A DNA stretch of 9,499 nucleotides from an uncultured Clostridia bacterium (GCA_937907605.1 CALCYI010000028.1:1-9499); one strand, 5' to 3'; shown: positions 1 to 5,455, numbered from the stretch's first letter. Made by a program: numbers and translations. The notes: generated by a model not told the origin, from the letters alone.

Positions 1-12
1 CTCTTTAACAAC

Positions 13-40
13 AAAAGCCCACCTTTTTAGGTGGACTTTT
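13..40. terminator. Hairpin terminator, probably bidirectional
   Basis: An imperfect stem pairs positions 13-24 with 29-40 around a TTTT loop, with one C-A mismatch (18/35). A-rich and T-rich flanks give a T tract on both strands, so it can stop transcription arriving from either side. On the minus strand it is the best terminator candidate for the ROK kinase gene ending at 81. On the plus strand it would close a gene lying before the window. Confidence 0.7.
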
Positions 41-51
41 TCGACACGCTG

Positions 52-77
52 AAGGCTCGGATTAATCCGAGCCTTTT
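52..77 (+). terminator. Second hairpin, T tract on the plus strand
   Basis: A perfect 7-bp stem (54-60 with 67-73, GGCTCGG / CCGAGCC) closes a six-base ATTAAT loop and is followed by TTTT on the plus strand. On the minus strand it is followed only by TTC, so it would be a poor terminator for the ROK gene, whose stop codon lies 7 bases away. It probably backs up the first hairpin for an upstream plus-strand gene. Confidence 0.55.
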
Positions 78-80
78 GAT

Positions 81-986
81 TTAGTCGTATATCTTTTGGT
101 AGTTTTTCATATTAGCTGCCTGGTATGCAACGCCGAGCAGAGCTGCGTCATTCCCGAGCCGTGACCTTACGATATTTACGTATCTGTAATTATCCATAAG
201 TCTGTTATATATCTTCCTGTCGATTAATTCAATGATGTAATCCTCGTTCATTATTCCGCCGTCAAGAACAATAAGCGATGGGTTGAAGATATATATTACG
301 TTGATTAAACCGATTATGATTTCGTCAATCCACTTATCTATTTCAAAGCGTATTTCGGGCTTCTCAAAGTTTTCCTTATCAAAAATCTGGAACGCGTCAA
401 GCGGTTTGTCGGATACCTTGTTTACAGCGGAAATAAGGGCGTTCGCAGAAGCATAACATTCATAACAGCCCTCTCCGCCGCAGTTACACTGCTTGCCGCC
501 TGCGTGAGTAATCATATGACCTATCTCGCCTGCGGAGGAGCCTGCGCCTTTGTAGAGCTTTCCGTTAAGGAACATAGCCCCGCCGATGCCCGCGCCGTAG
601 GTTAGGCAGATAAAGTCGCTTACGTCCTTTGCCGCGCCGAACTGCGCTTCGCCCATAGCCGCGGCGTTAACGTTGTTTTCAACGAAGGTCTGAATACCCG
701 TTTTGTTTTCGATAATCTTTTTTACCATCATACCCGTATAGTAGGGTATTTTGCCCGTTGAATAAACTACGATACCGTTCTCGCTGTCAACCTGTCCCGC
801 AGTAGAAACTGCAACGCGGTCAATATCCTTGTAGCTTTCTACTATCCCTATTATCTTTTCAATTAATTCCTGACCGCCTTTTTCCGCATCTGTCGGAATT
901 TTATGTGTTTCTATTAGCTTGTAGTTTTCATCGCAGATACCGTACTTAATATTCGTTCCGCCGATGTCAAAGGTTAAAATTCTCAT
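81..986 (-). CDS. ROK-family sugar kinase (glucokinase-like)
   Basis: Predicted cytoplasmic 301-residue ROK protein, a family that mostly phosphorylates glucose, N-acetylated amino sugars or related sugars with ATP. Visible motifs: the ATP phosphate loop DIGGTNIKYG (7-16), a sugar-site segment ENNVNAAAMGE (103-113), the second glycine-rich motif GAGIGG (131-136), the EIGH motif (E154, H157) and the zinc-binding run CNCGGEGCYEC (C167, C169, C174). A C-terminal ATP-site motif LDGG is at 241-244. There is no N-terminal helix-turn-helix, so it is a kinase-type member and not a Mlc/NagC/XylR-type repressor. The start at 986 was chosen because GGGAGGAATTC lies just upstream; the longer frame to 1046 would run through the promoter. 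Odd point: the family usually has END, with Asp as catalytic base, where this protein has ENN (N105). The sugar substrate cannot be told. Single-gene unit, divergent from the next gene. Confidence 0.88.
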   Translation of the reverse strand: MRILTFDIGGTNIKYGICDENYKLIETHKIPTDAEKGGQELIEKIIGIVESYKDIDRVAVSTAGQVDSENGIVVYSTGKIPYYTGMMVKKIIENKTGIQTFVENNVNAAAMGEAQFGAAKDVSDFICLTYGAGIGGAMFLNGKLYKGAGSSAGEIGHMITHAGGKQCNCGGEGCYECYASANALISAVNKVSDKPLDAFQIFDKENFEKPEIRFEIDKWIDEIIIGLINVIYIFNPSLIVLDGGIMNEDYIIELIDRKIYNRLMDNYRYVNIVRSRLGNDAALLGVAYQAANMKNYQKIYD

Positions 987-1017
987 TGAATTCCTCCCTG
1001 CATATTTATTCAGCCTT

Positions 1018-1046
1018 ATTATATCAATTAGTTTTAACAAATTCAA
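1018..1046 (-). promoter_or_regulatory. Sigma-A-type promoter of the ROK kinase gene
   Basis: On the minus strand, TTGAAT (1041-1046) and TATAAT (1018-1023) are separated by exactly 17 bp. The leader to the ATG at 986 is about 25 bases and carries the GGAGG ribosome site. This supports the downstream start. Confidence 0.65.
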
Positions 1047-1053
1047 TATATTA

Positions 1054-1082
1054 TTGAAATATAAATTAAAATATGATAATAT
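1054..1082 (+). promoter_or_regulatory. Promoter of the Thr-rich membrane protein gene
   Basis: TTGAAA (1054-1059) and TAATAT (1077-1082) are 17 bp apart, with a leader of about 25 bases to the ATG at 1114. It diverges from the ROK promoter, and the two -35 boxes form a small dyad, TTCAAT-5-ATTGAA (1042-1058). The region is very AT-rich, so chance matches are likely and the call is moderate. Confidence 0.45.
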
Positions 1083-1113
1083 ATGTTTAATCTTTTTAAA
1101 TAAAGGTGAGAAA

Positions 1114-1824
1114 ATGAGCGAAGAAAATAAAAATACTCTGAGTCTTAATGAGGAAATAAGAGATTTTAATAAAGAGGTACTCGGTCGGCTTGATTCACCC
1201 CTTGTAGTTCATAAAAAGGGCGACGCTTCGTATGAGGATAATACCGACCAGTATGAAATGAATTCAACCCATAACGGAGAGGAAAGACCTACTCTTGAAC
1301 GTCACAGGTTCAGAAAGGAAAAGAAAAAAAGTAAGGCTCCAATTGTATTTTTACTTATTTTTGCAATTCTTGCTTCCGTTTTTGCAGGTCTTTACTACTC
1401 AGGCAAAATCACCTTTAACGGCGGTGAAACGACAACTGAAAAAACTACCTCAACTACCGAGTCAACTACCGTTGATTTAGTTGCAAAGTATCAGGGAACT
1501 ATCGTAATTAAGGGTACGTACATTTTTGTTAACGGCAAGGAGGTTAACGGTATTGAGGGACTCCAGAACGCCGTTAAATATGAGGACGCATCGCCTAATA
1601 CCTTTGAATTGATTGTTGAGGACGAAAACGCTCAGTTCTTCAATAACGAGGTGCTTCCGCTTCTTGAAAGCTTGGGATTTTTCACTTCTGAAACCAAGGT
1701 TACTCACCTTGATAAAACGGGGCTTATGGCTGCTGCGGAAACGACTACGCTTCCGCCTTCGACAACTCAGACTACAACGACTGTTCCTACTACTCAGCCC
1801 ACGACTCAGGCTGTGAGCGGATAA
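1114..1824 (+). CDS. Single-pass membrane protein with Thr-rich segments and an ExbD/TolR-like outer domain
   Basis: 236 residues; I do not recognise a named family over its whole length. The order is: a charged cytoplasmic tail (1-74) ending in a basic run (RFRKEKKKSK, 65-74); one membrane helix (about 75-96, APIVFLLIFAILASVFAGLYY); a Thr-rich linker (106-119); a folded domain (about 121-200); and a Thr/Pro-rich tail (210-233). The positive charges before the helix put the C-terminal part outside the cell. The folded domain has a pattern like the periplasmic part of ExbD/TolR: a strand ending in FVNGKEV, then an IEGLQNAV helix, an ELIVEDENA strand, and an EVLPLLESLGF helix. That resemblance is by eye and is inference. 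The start at 1114 has AAAGGTGAG upstream; the frame extends 50 codons further but through the promoter. A strong terminator follows. The Thr-rich parts could be glycosylated or span the cell wall. Confidence 0.75.
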   Translation: MSEENKNTLSLNEEIRDFNKEVLGRLDSPLVVHKKGDASYEDNTDQYEMNSTHNGEERPTLERHRFRKEKKKSKAPIVFLLIFAILASVFAGLYYSGKITFNGGETTTEKTTSTTESTTVDLVAKYQGTIVIKGTYIFVNGKEVNGIEGLQNAVKYEDASPNTFELIVEDENAQFFNNEVLPLLESLGFFTSETKVTHLDKTGLMAAAETTTLPPSTTQTTTTVPTTQPTTQAVSG

Positions 1825-1831
1825 TGATAAT

Positions 1832-1870
1832 ATAACGCTGCGACATATATCGCGGCGTTATTTCTTTTTT
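1832..1870 (+). terminator. Rho-independent terminator after the membrane protein gene
   Basis: A 10-bp stem AACGCTGCGA / TCGCGGCGTT (1834-1843 with 1850-1859, one G-T pair) closes a CATATA loop and is followed by a T-rich run (1861-1870). It lies 9 bases after the stop codon and separates this gene from the hydrolase gene. Confidence 0.88.
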
Positions 1871-1926
1871 ACACAATTTTTTCTCTTTGGAATAGTATGA
1901 AATGAGTACATAGCCGTATTGCTATG
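1870..1926 (+). promoter_or_regulatory. Weak promoter candidate and small dyad before the hydrolase gene
   Basis: TACACA (1870-1875, 4 of 6 consensus bases) and TAGTAT (1893-1898) are 17 bp apart. A dyad CATAGC-6-GCTATG (1909-1926) follows in the presumed leader. Neither is strong. Since the preceding terminator looks effective, the gene needs some promoter here, and this is the best I can see. Confidence 0.25.
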
Positions 1927-1948
1927 AATTCATATAAGGAGAAAAGTA

Positions 1949-2638
1949 ATGAGTAAAACTAATACGGGACTTGTAAAGTATGCAAAAGCAATGCTCGGTC
2001 ACCCGTACTGGTACGGCTGCTACGGTCAGATTTCTACTAAATCGCTTTATAAAAGCAAGAAAAAACAGTATCCCTCTCAGTATGAGTGGGCTTGTCCGTC
2101 AAGTCAGCTTGGTGTAAGAGTATTTGACTGTGTCGGACTGATTAAAGGCTATCTGTGGTCAAGCAGTATTAATTCAAACCCAAAGTATAATTCCTCTCAG
2201 GACGTATCCGCAAACGGTATGCTTGCGAAATGTAAGAAAAGAGGAAATATATCGTCGATGCCTAACGTACCCGGTATTTTAGTATTTAAGCCCGGACATG
2301 TCGGCGTATATATCGGCGGAGGAAAGGTCATTGAAGCAAAAGGACACAGATGGGGAGTTGTAGAATCAAAGCTGAGCGAAAGAAATTTCACCGAGTGGGG
2401 CTACTGTCCGTGGATTGATTATAATACAAAGGAAAATGAAGATAATAAATACTTTAAAAAATATACAGGAAAATCTAATTCAATTGTCGATGCGTTAAAA
2501 GCGACAGGGGAGGAGTCAAGCCTTTCCTACAGACGTAAAATAGCTAAGAAAAACGGCATAAAGAATTATGCGGGATTACCCACACAGAATATAAAAATGC
2601 TAAAGCTTCTGAAAGAGGGAAAGCTTCTGAAACCGTAA
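1949..2638 (+). CDS. NlpC/P60-type peptidoglycan hydrolase with a C-terminal cell-wall module, no signal peptide
   Basis: 229 residues. The N-terminal part (about 5-155) fits the NlpC/P60 or CHAP-like cysteine peptidase fold that cuts peptide stems of peptidoglycan: a Cys nucleophile in FDCVGLIKGYLW (C61), a His in KPGHVGVYIGGG (H117), and VIEAKG with E129 as a possible third residue. The C-terminal part (about 168-229) contains SIVDALKATGEESS, YRRKIAKKNGIKNY and MLKLLKEGKLLKP. From memory, this matches a module that recurs in clostridial and phage lysins and is presumed to bind the wall. No signal peptide or membrane helix is present, so export would need another route or cell lysis. That makes it resemble a phage endolysin or a domesticated one; no other phage gene is seen nearby. 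AAGGAG lies 7 bases before the ATG. It ends at a strong terminator. Confidence 0.85.
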   Translation: MSKTNTGLVKYAKAMLGHPYWYGCYGQISTKSLYKSKKKQYPSQYEWACPSSQLGVRVFDCVGLIKGYLWSSSINSNPKYNSSQDVSANGMLAKCKKRGNISSMPNVPGILVFKPGHVGVYIGGGKVIEAKGHRWGVVESKLSERNFTEWGYCPWIDYNTKENEDNKYFKKYTGKSNSIVDALKATGEESSLSYRRKIAKKNGIKNYAGLPTQNIKMLKLLKEGKLLKP

Positions 2639-2640
2639 AT

Positions 2641-2673
2641 AAAAACAGCTCATCAAAAGATGAGCTGTTTTTT
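2641..2673 (+). terminator. Terminator of the hydrolase gene
   Basis: An 11-bp stem AACAGCTCATC / GATGAGCTGTT (2644-2654 with 2659-2669) with an AAAA loop runs into a T tract (2668-2673), starting 2 bases after the stop codon. It is nearly the same sequence as the terminator at 3320-3355. Confidence 0.92.
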
Positions 2674-2689
2674 GCAGAAGGAGAGACTC
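2674..2689. repeat. 16-bp direct copy of the tRNA-Ser(GCU) 3' end
   Basis: GCAGAAGGAGAGACTC here is identical to 2825-2840, inside tRNA-Ser(GCU), and in the same orientation. In the tRNA these 16 bases are the 3' acceptor strand and the 3' half of the T arm, without the discriminator base and CCA. The copies start 151 bp apart. The pattern resembles the att-site duplications left by tRNA-targeting integrases, but the interval is far too small to be an element with genes. Confidence 0.7.
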
Positions 2690-2777
2690 TCCTCTCAGCT
2701 ATCGAACAGTCCACCGGACTGTTCTCCCAATCGGCTTGCCTTTGGCAATCCTCTTGGAGTTCGTTTCTCGTCTCTCT
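2680..2777. repeat. 98-bp structured palindromic element (possible dispersed repeat)
   Basis: The ends are inverted repeats, GAGAGAC (2681-2687) and GTCTCTC (2770-2776). Inside are three hairpins. The first is GGAGA-GAC-TCTCC (2680-2692). The second is a perfect 9-bp stem GAACAGTCC / GGACTGTTC with an ACC loop (2704-2724). The third is a longer imperfect stem (2725-2758) with core TTGCC-TTT-GGCAA. The first hairpin and the closing stem compete for the same bases. No open frame of note is present. The design suggests a small non-autonomous or REP-like repeat, or a structured RNA. Its copy number in the genome cannot be seen here. Confidence 0.5.
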
Positions 2778-2784
2778 AATATTA

Positions 2785-2820
2785 TTAAAAGCAACTCACC
2801 AGACGGTGAATTGCTTTTAA
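2785..2820 (-). terminator. Terminator of tRNA-Ser(GCU)
   Basis: On the minus strand, directly after the encoded CCA, AAAAGCAA-T-TCACC pairs with GGTGA-G-TTGCTTTT around a GTCT loop and runs into TTTTAATAA. One T-G pair interrupts the stem. Confidence 0.8.
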
Positions 2821-2911
2821 TGGCGCAGAAGGAGAGACTCGAACTCTCGCGGCAGTTACCCACCCTACGCCCTTAGCAGGGGCGCCTCGTCACCAACTTG
2901 AGTACTTCTGC
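2821..2911 (-). tRNA. tRNA-Ser(GCU)
   Basis: 91 bases including an encoded CCA (2821-2823 on the plus strand). The acceptor stem GCAGAAG / CTTCTGC carries discriminator G. The anticodon loop CTGCTAA gives anticodon GCU and is closed by CGCCC / GGGCG. The T arm is GAGAG-TTCGAGT-CTCTC. There is a long variable arm, as expected of class II serine tRNAs. It reads AGC and AGU codons. It is transcribed away from the three plus-strand tRNAs. Its 3' end is the source of the 16-bp repeat at 2674-2689. Confidence 0.95.
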
Positions 2912-2956
2912 GTGTGACTTAGTTTTACCTGTCAAGTTTAACTTTCGTGCTTAAAT

Positions 2957-2985
2957 ACTTTATCATACTGACTGTTAATTGTCAA
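2957..2985 (-). promoter_or_regulatory. Promoter of tRNA-Ser(GCU)
   Basis: On the minus strand, TTGACA (2980-2985), a 17-bp spacer and TAAAGT (2957-2962). Transcription would begin near 2950, leaving a 5' leader of about 40 bases to be removed by RNase P. Confidence 0.65.
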
Positions 2986-3018
2986 GAGAAAATTATCATC
3001 TCAAAATTAAATTTAATC

Positions 3019-3047
3019 TTGACATAAATTTCTCATTATGGTATTAT
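3019..3047 (+). promoter_or_regulatory. Promoter of the plus-strand tRNA cluster
   Basis: TTGACA (3019-3024), a 17-bp spacer and TATTAT (3042-3047). Transcription would start about 10 bases before tRNA-Ser(UGA). It drives three tRNAs up to the terminator at 3320-3355. Confidence 0.8.
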
Positions 3048-3064
3048 AACTAAGCATTAAAAAC

Positions 3065-3153
3065 GCAGAGGTATCGAAGTGGTCATAACGAGGCGGTCTT
3101 GAAAACCGTTTGGGTTCACGCCCACGTGGGTTCGAATCCCACCCTCTGCGCCA
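3065..3153 (+). tRNA. tRNA-Ser(UGA)
   Basis: 89 bases including an encoded CCA. The acceptor stem GCAGAGG / CCTCTGC carries discriminator G. The anticodon loop CTTGAAA gives anticodon UGA. A long variable arm follows and the T arm is GTGGG-TTCGAAT-CCCAC. It reads UCA and probably other UCN codons. It is first in a three-tRNA transcript; the next gene starts 8 bases later. Confidence 0.96.
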
Positions 3154-3161
3154 TTCAAAAT

Positions 3162-3238
3162 GGCCCGGTAGTTCAGTTGGTTAGAACGCCAGCCTGTCAC
3201 GCTGGAGGTCGACGGTTCGAGCCCGTTCCGGGTCGCCA
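3162..3238 (+). tRNA. tRNA-Asp(GUC)
   Basis: 77 bases including CCA. The acceptor stem GGCCCGG / CCGGGTC has one G-T pair and discriminator G. The loop CTGTCAC gives anticodon GUC. The T arm is ACGGG-like, with TTCGAGC in its loop. Middle gene of the tRNA transcript. Confidence 0.97.
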
Positions 3239-3243
3239 TATTT

Positions 3244-3319
<76 letters not shown>

Positions 3320-3355
3320 AAAAAACAACTCATCGTATGATGAGCTGTTTTTTTA
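3320..3355 (+). terminator. Terminator of the tRNA cluster, shared with the convergent gene
   Basis: ACAACTCATC / GATGAGCTGT (one mismatch) with a GTAT loop, flanked by an A run and a T run, stops the tRNA transcript. The T run contains the stop codon of the convergent phosphodiesterase gene (3353-3355), and the A run gives a T tract on the minus strand, so it should work both ways. It is nearly identical to the terminator at 2641-2673. Confidence 0.92.
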
Positions 3356-4348
3356 TTCATTTACAGTTTTGTATAATTTGTCAGGGTAGTCGCTCATTAT
3401 GCAGTCAGCGCTTACGCTTGAAAGGTACTCAAATTCGCTTTCTTTATTAATCGTCCAATACTGTACTGCGATATTATTCTTATGCGCGTAGTTAATGATT
3501 CTTGCAGTACCGAGATTGACTATCAGCCTGTACGGCATATTGAAGGGGATAATCAGAGATATATAATTAGATTCAAAATCATTTTTATTTATTAATGCAG
3601 CGCCGACGAAGGAAAGTACCTCTTTAATTCCTGCCGAGCGTTTAAGCTCGGGATGCTTTTCGTCAACGTATTCTGATATTTCTTCCTTGAAAGTTCCGAA
3701 CACAACATTTTCAAACAGATTTCTTTCCTTAAGCTTTTCACAAAGAATGTCAACGGCTTTTTTACCGAGCTCACCGCCGTTTTTAATTTCAATAACGTAG
3801 TCGAAATCGCCCTGTGAAATAAGATAATCGAGGATGTCGTCAAGCTTAACAATTCTTAAATCGTCCGATACTTCGTCGCCGTGAAGGTCTTTATACGGCG
3901 CTTCTCCGCTGTCGGTAACGAACTTTGCGCCGATATTGAGCTTCCTGAGCTCATCGTAGGTATAGTCCTCGGGACGTGCTTTTTTTACACCGAAAACCTC
4001 CTCTGAATCAGTGGTTCTGTCGAGTGTGTCATCATGGAGAAGTATTAGCTCTTCGTCCTTTGTAATATGTAAATCGAATTCGAAAATGTCAACGTTAAAG
4101 CTTTCGTTTTCTATACAGTTTTTAAAAGCCATCATTGATTCCTCGGGAGCAATTCCTCCTCCGCTTCTGTGCGCGCTAATCTTGGTTTTGCCATTTGAGG
4201 AAATGTGGTTATTAGTCGTTTCATATTTAATAATACTGCTCGGATTTGACTTATAATATGCAGCAAAAACGTCAAGACATATGAGCAGTACTAAAATAAC
4301 TGCTATGACAATCTTCGCTTTGCTTTTCTTTTTTGACTTTACTTTCAT
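3353..4348 (-). CDS. Membrane-anchored glycerophosphodiester phosphodiesterase (GDPD family)
   Basis: 331 residues. A basic tail (KVKSKKKSKAK) and one membrane helix (about 12-31) anchor the protein; residues from about 50 on form a TIM-barrel GDPD domain facing outward. Family motifs in order: AHRSGGGIAPEES (59-71, H60 R61); FEFDLHITKDEELILLHDDTLDRTT, split as the E90/D92 metal site and the H105/D106 active-site pair; YVIEIK (E187, K189); QYWTINKE (W298); and MSDYPDK (D320). Such enzymes release glycerol 3-phosphate from glycerophosphodiesters or act on teichoic acid. The start at 4348 has GGAGGT upstream; the longer frame to 4402 covers the promoter. Odd point: the usual APEN[TS] motif reads APEES, so E70 replaces the common Asn. 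The other catalytic positions are kept, so I expect activity. Single-gene unit. Confidence 0.9.
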   Translation of the reverse strand: MKVKSKKKSKAKIVIAVILVLLICLDVFAAYYKSNPSSIIKYETTNNHISSNGKTKISAHRSGGGIAPEESMMAFKNCIENESFNVDIFEFDLHITKDEELILLHDDTLDRTTDSEEVFGVKKARPEDYTYDELRKLNIGAKFVTDSGEAPYKDLHGDEVSDDLRIVKLDDILDYLISQGDFDYVIEIKNGGELGKKAVDILCEKLKERNLFENVVFGTFKEEISEYVDEKHPELKRSAGIKEVLSFVGAALINKNDFESNYISLIIPFNMPYRLIVNLGTARIINYAHKNNIAVQYWTINKESEFEYLSSVSADCIMSDYPDKLYKTVNE

Positions 4349-4373
4349 ACTTCTACCTCCGAAATATAAAGGT

Positions 4374-4402
4374 ATTCTATCACTAATAATCCTATAATTC
4401 AA
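4374..4402 (-). promoter_or_regulatory. Promoter of the phosphodiesterase gene
   Basis: On the minus strand, TTGAAT (4397-4402), a 17-bp spacer and TAGAAT (4374-4379), about 25 bases before the ATG at 4348. It fixes the downstream start. Confidence 0.6.
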
Positions 4403-4433
4403 TAGAGAAAAATATTAAATATCATTTATAAAC

Positions 4434-4461
4434 GATTAAAGCCGCCTTGAATAAGGCGGCT
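4434..4461 (-). terminator. Terminator after the zinc-ribbon gene
   Basis: A perfect 9-bp GC-rich stem, AGCCGCCTT / AAGGCGGCT, with a four-base loop. On the minus strand it is followed by TTTAATCGTTT, a modest T tract. It lies 13 bases past the zinc-ribbon gene's stop codon. Confidence 0.75.
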
Positions 4462-4474
4462 GTCTGCTATGGTA

Positions 4475-4759
4475 TTAATCGTTGTTTTCTTCGCTGAGCT
4501 TAGCAAAACATTCACTGCAGTACACCGGTCGGCCTTCAGTAGGCTCAAATGGAACCTGACAAGCTTTTCCGCACTGAGCGCAAACAGCATCATGCATTTC
4601 CTTTGGTCCTCTTGCTGCTGCTTTTCTCTTGTCTCTGCAAGCCTTACAACGCTGCGGTTCATTTACAAAGCCCTTCTCAGCATAGAATTCCTGCTCTCCT
4701 GCAGTGAAAACAAATTCATTGTTGCATTCCTTGCAAACTAAAACTTTGTCTTCGTACAT
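4475..4759 (-). CDS. Small protein with two zinc-ribbon modules
   Basis: 94 residues, no membrane helix or signal peptide, so cytoplasmic. Two zinc sites are clear. The first is C9-x2-C12 with C38-x2-C41, and the segment between has VFTAGEQEFYAEKGF, the pattern of a probable zinc-ribbon domain common in Firmicutes (zf-trcl type). The second is C60-x2-C63, 17 residues, then C81-x2-C84, which matches the described CxxC-x17-CxxC small domain, with GRPVYCSEC at its end. A basic linker (RDKRKAAAR, 42-50) could touch nucleic acid. Role unknown; such proteins are usually thought to bind RNA, DNA or another protein. AGAGAGGT lies before the ATG. It follows the sigma factor gene by 108 bases in the same direction. 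I saw no convincing promoter in that gap, so the two may share a transcript. Confidence 0.85.
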   Translation of the reverse strand: MYEDKVLVCKECNNEFVFTAGEQEFYAEKGFVNEPQRCKACRDKRKAAARGPKEMHDAVCAQCGKACQVPFEPTEGRPVYCSECFAKLSEENND

Positions 4760-4867
4760 CTCAATTCTACCTCTCTAAAGATTTTGCCGGGGGAAAAGTG
4801 GTGTTAGAAGCTTGCAACAGCAGTGAATGTAGCAATTATCTAAAACCTAAGATGCTGGGGTAAATAT

Positions 4868-5425
4868 TCAAAAAGCAACTCCACTGAGTTTCTTACGAAT
4901 ACGTTGAATAGCGTTGTCAATAGCTTTGGGGTTCTTACCGAGCTTGTCGGCAATTTCGGTATAAGAGCAACCCATAATGTGCAGCCTTAATACCTCGTTT
5001 TCAAAGCTTGACAGCCCTTCGTACAAAATATCTGTCAAAGTAGTAACACTTTCTTTTGCAAGATATTCATCTTCGGCGCTGAGACCGAAATTGTTTTCAA
5101 CCAGGTCATCCTCAAGCGCAACTATGCTATCCTGAGGTATGTCCTTTAAGCGTGAAAATTTTTTTAAGGCGGTTCTGATTGAATTGTCAATACAGCGTGA
5201 GGCATAAGTAGTGAATTTTGTGCCTTTACCGCTGTTGAAGGATTTTATTGCTGCAAGCAGACCTATCATGCCCTCCTGGATTATGTCCTCCCTCTCAAGC
5301 GGTGCGAAACTGTATTTAGAAGCAATCACTTCGACTAAATCCCTGTGTAGAAGAATTAATTCTTCTTCCGAGTCGCCGTTACCTGCCTTAGCTTCAAGCA
5401 GAAGTTCATCAATGTTTTTAGACAT
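4868..5425 (-). CDS. Sigma-70 family sigma factor, SigH-like
   Basis: 185 residues, cytoplasmic, a subunit that directs RNA polymerase to its promoters. Region 2 (about 27-92) has DIIQEGMIGLLAAIKSF for core binding and -10 recognition, then TTYASRCIDNSIRTALKKF. The sequence RLKDIPQDSIVAL (92-104) parallels the Bacillus SigH segment after region 2. Region 4 (about 128-182) has SYTEIADKLGKNPKAIDNAIQRIRKKL, the -35-reading helix-turn-helix; AIDNAIQRIRKKL is very close to SigH. It is shorter than Bacillus SigH (218), mainly through a shorter region 3 linker and tail. SigH controls early sporulation, competence and stationary-phase genes in Firmicutes; which regulon applies here is unknown. AGGAGGAG lies before the ATG and a good promoter before that. 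It could also be another small sigma of the same group, so no gene symbol is given. Confidence 0.85.
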   Translation of the reverse strand: MSKNIDELLLEAKAGNGDSEEELILLHRDLVEVIASKYSFAPLEREDIIQEGMIGLLAAIKSFNSGKGTKFTTYASRCIDNSIRTALKKFSRLKDIPQDSIVALEDDLVENNFGLSAEDEYLAKESVTTLTDILYEGLSSFENEVLRLHIMGCSYTEIADKLGKNPKAIDNAIQRIRKKLSGVAF

Positions 5426-5455
5426 ATTCTCCTCCTGCTCCCATTGTAATTAACT

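Noticed and set aside
40..46. TTCGACA, an exact match to the reverse of the Spo0A box
   Set aside because: It lies between two terminator hairpins with no promoter near it; a 7-base match is expected by chance.
964..1113. 50-codon N-terminal extension of the membrane protein, with a hydrophobic stretch like a signal peptide
   Set aside because: It runs through both divergent promoters and into the ROK gene start; the ATG at 1114 has the better ribosome site.
1739..1812. ACT/ACG-rich run that looks like a simple repeat
   Set aside because: It is coding DNA for the Thr-rich tail with mixed Thr codons; no exact tandem unit is kept.
2930..2935. A second TTGACA on the minus strand before tRNA-Ser(GCU)
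   Set aside because: No -10 box lies at a suitable distance; it would fall inside the tRNA. The TTGACA at 2980-2985 has a proper -10.
3057..3239. Open frame of 60 residues on the minus strand over the tRNAs
   Set aside because: It is the complement of tRNA-Ser(UGA) and tRNA-Asp; the familiar-looking peptide is the translation of tRNA genes often mis-called as protein.
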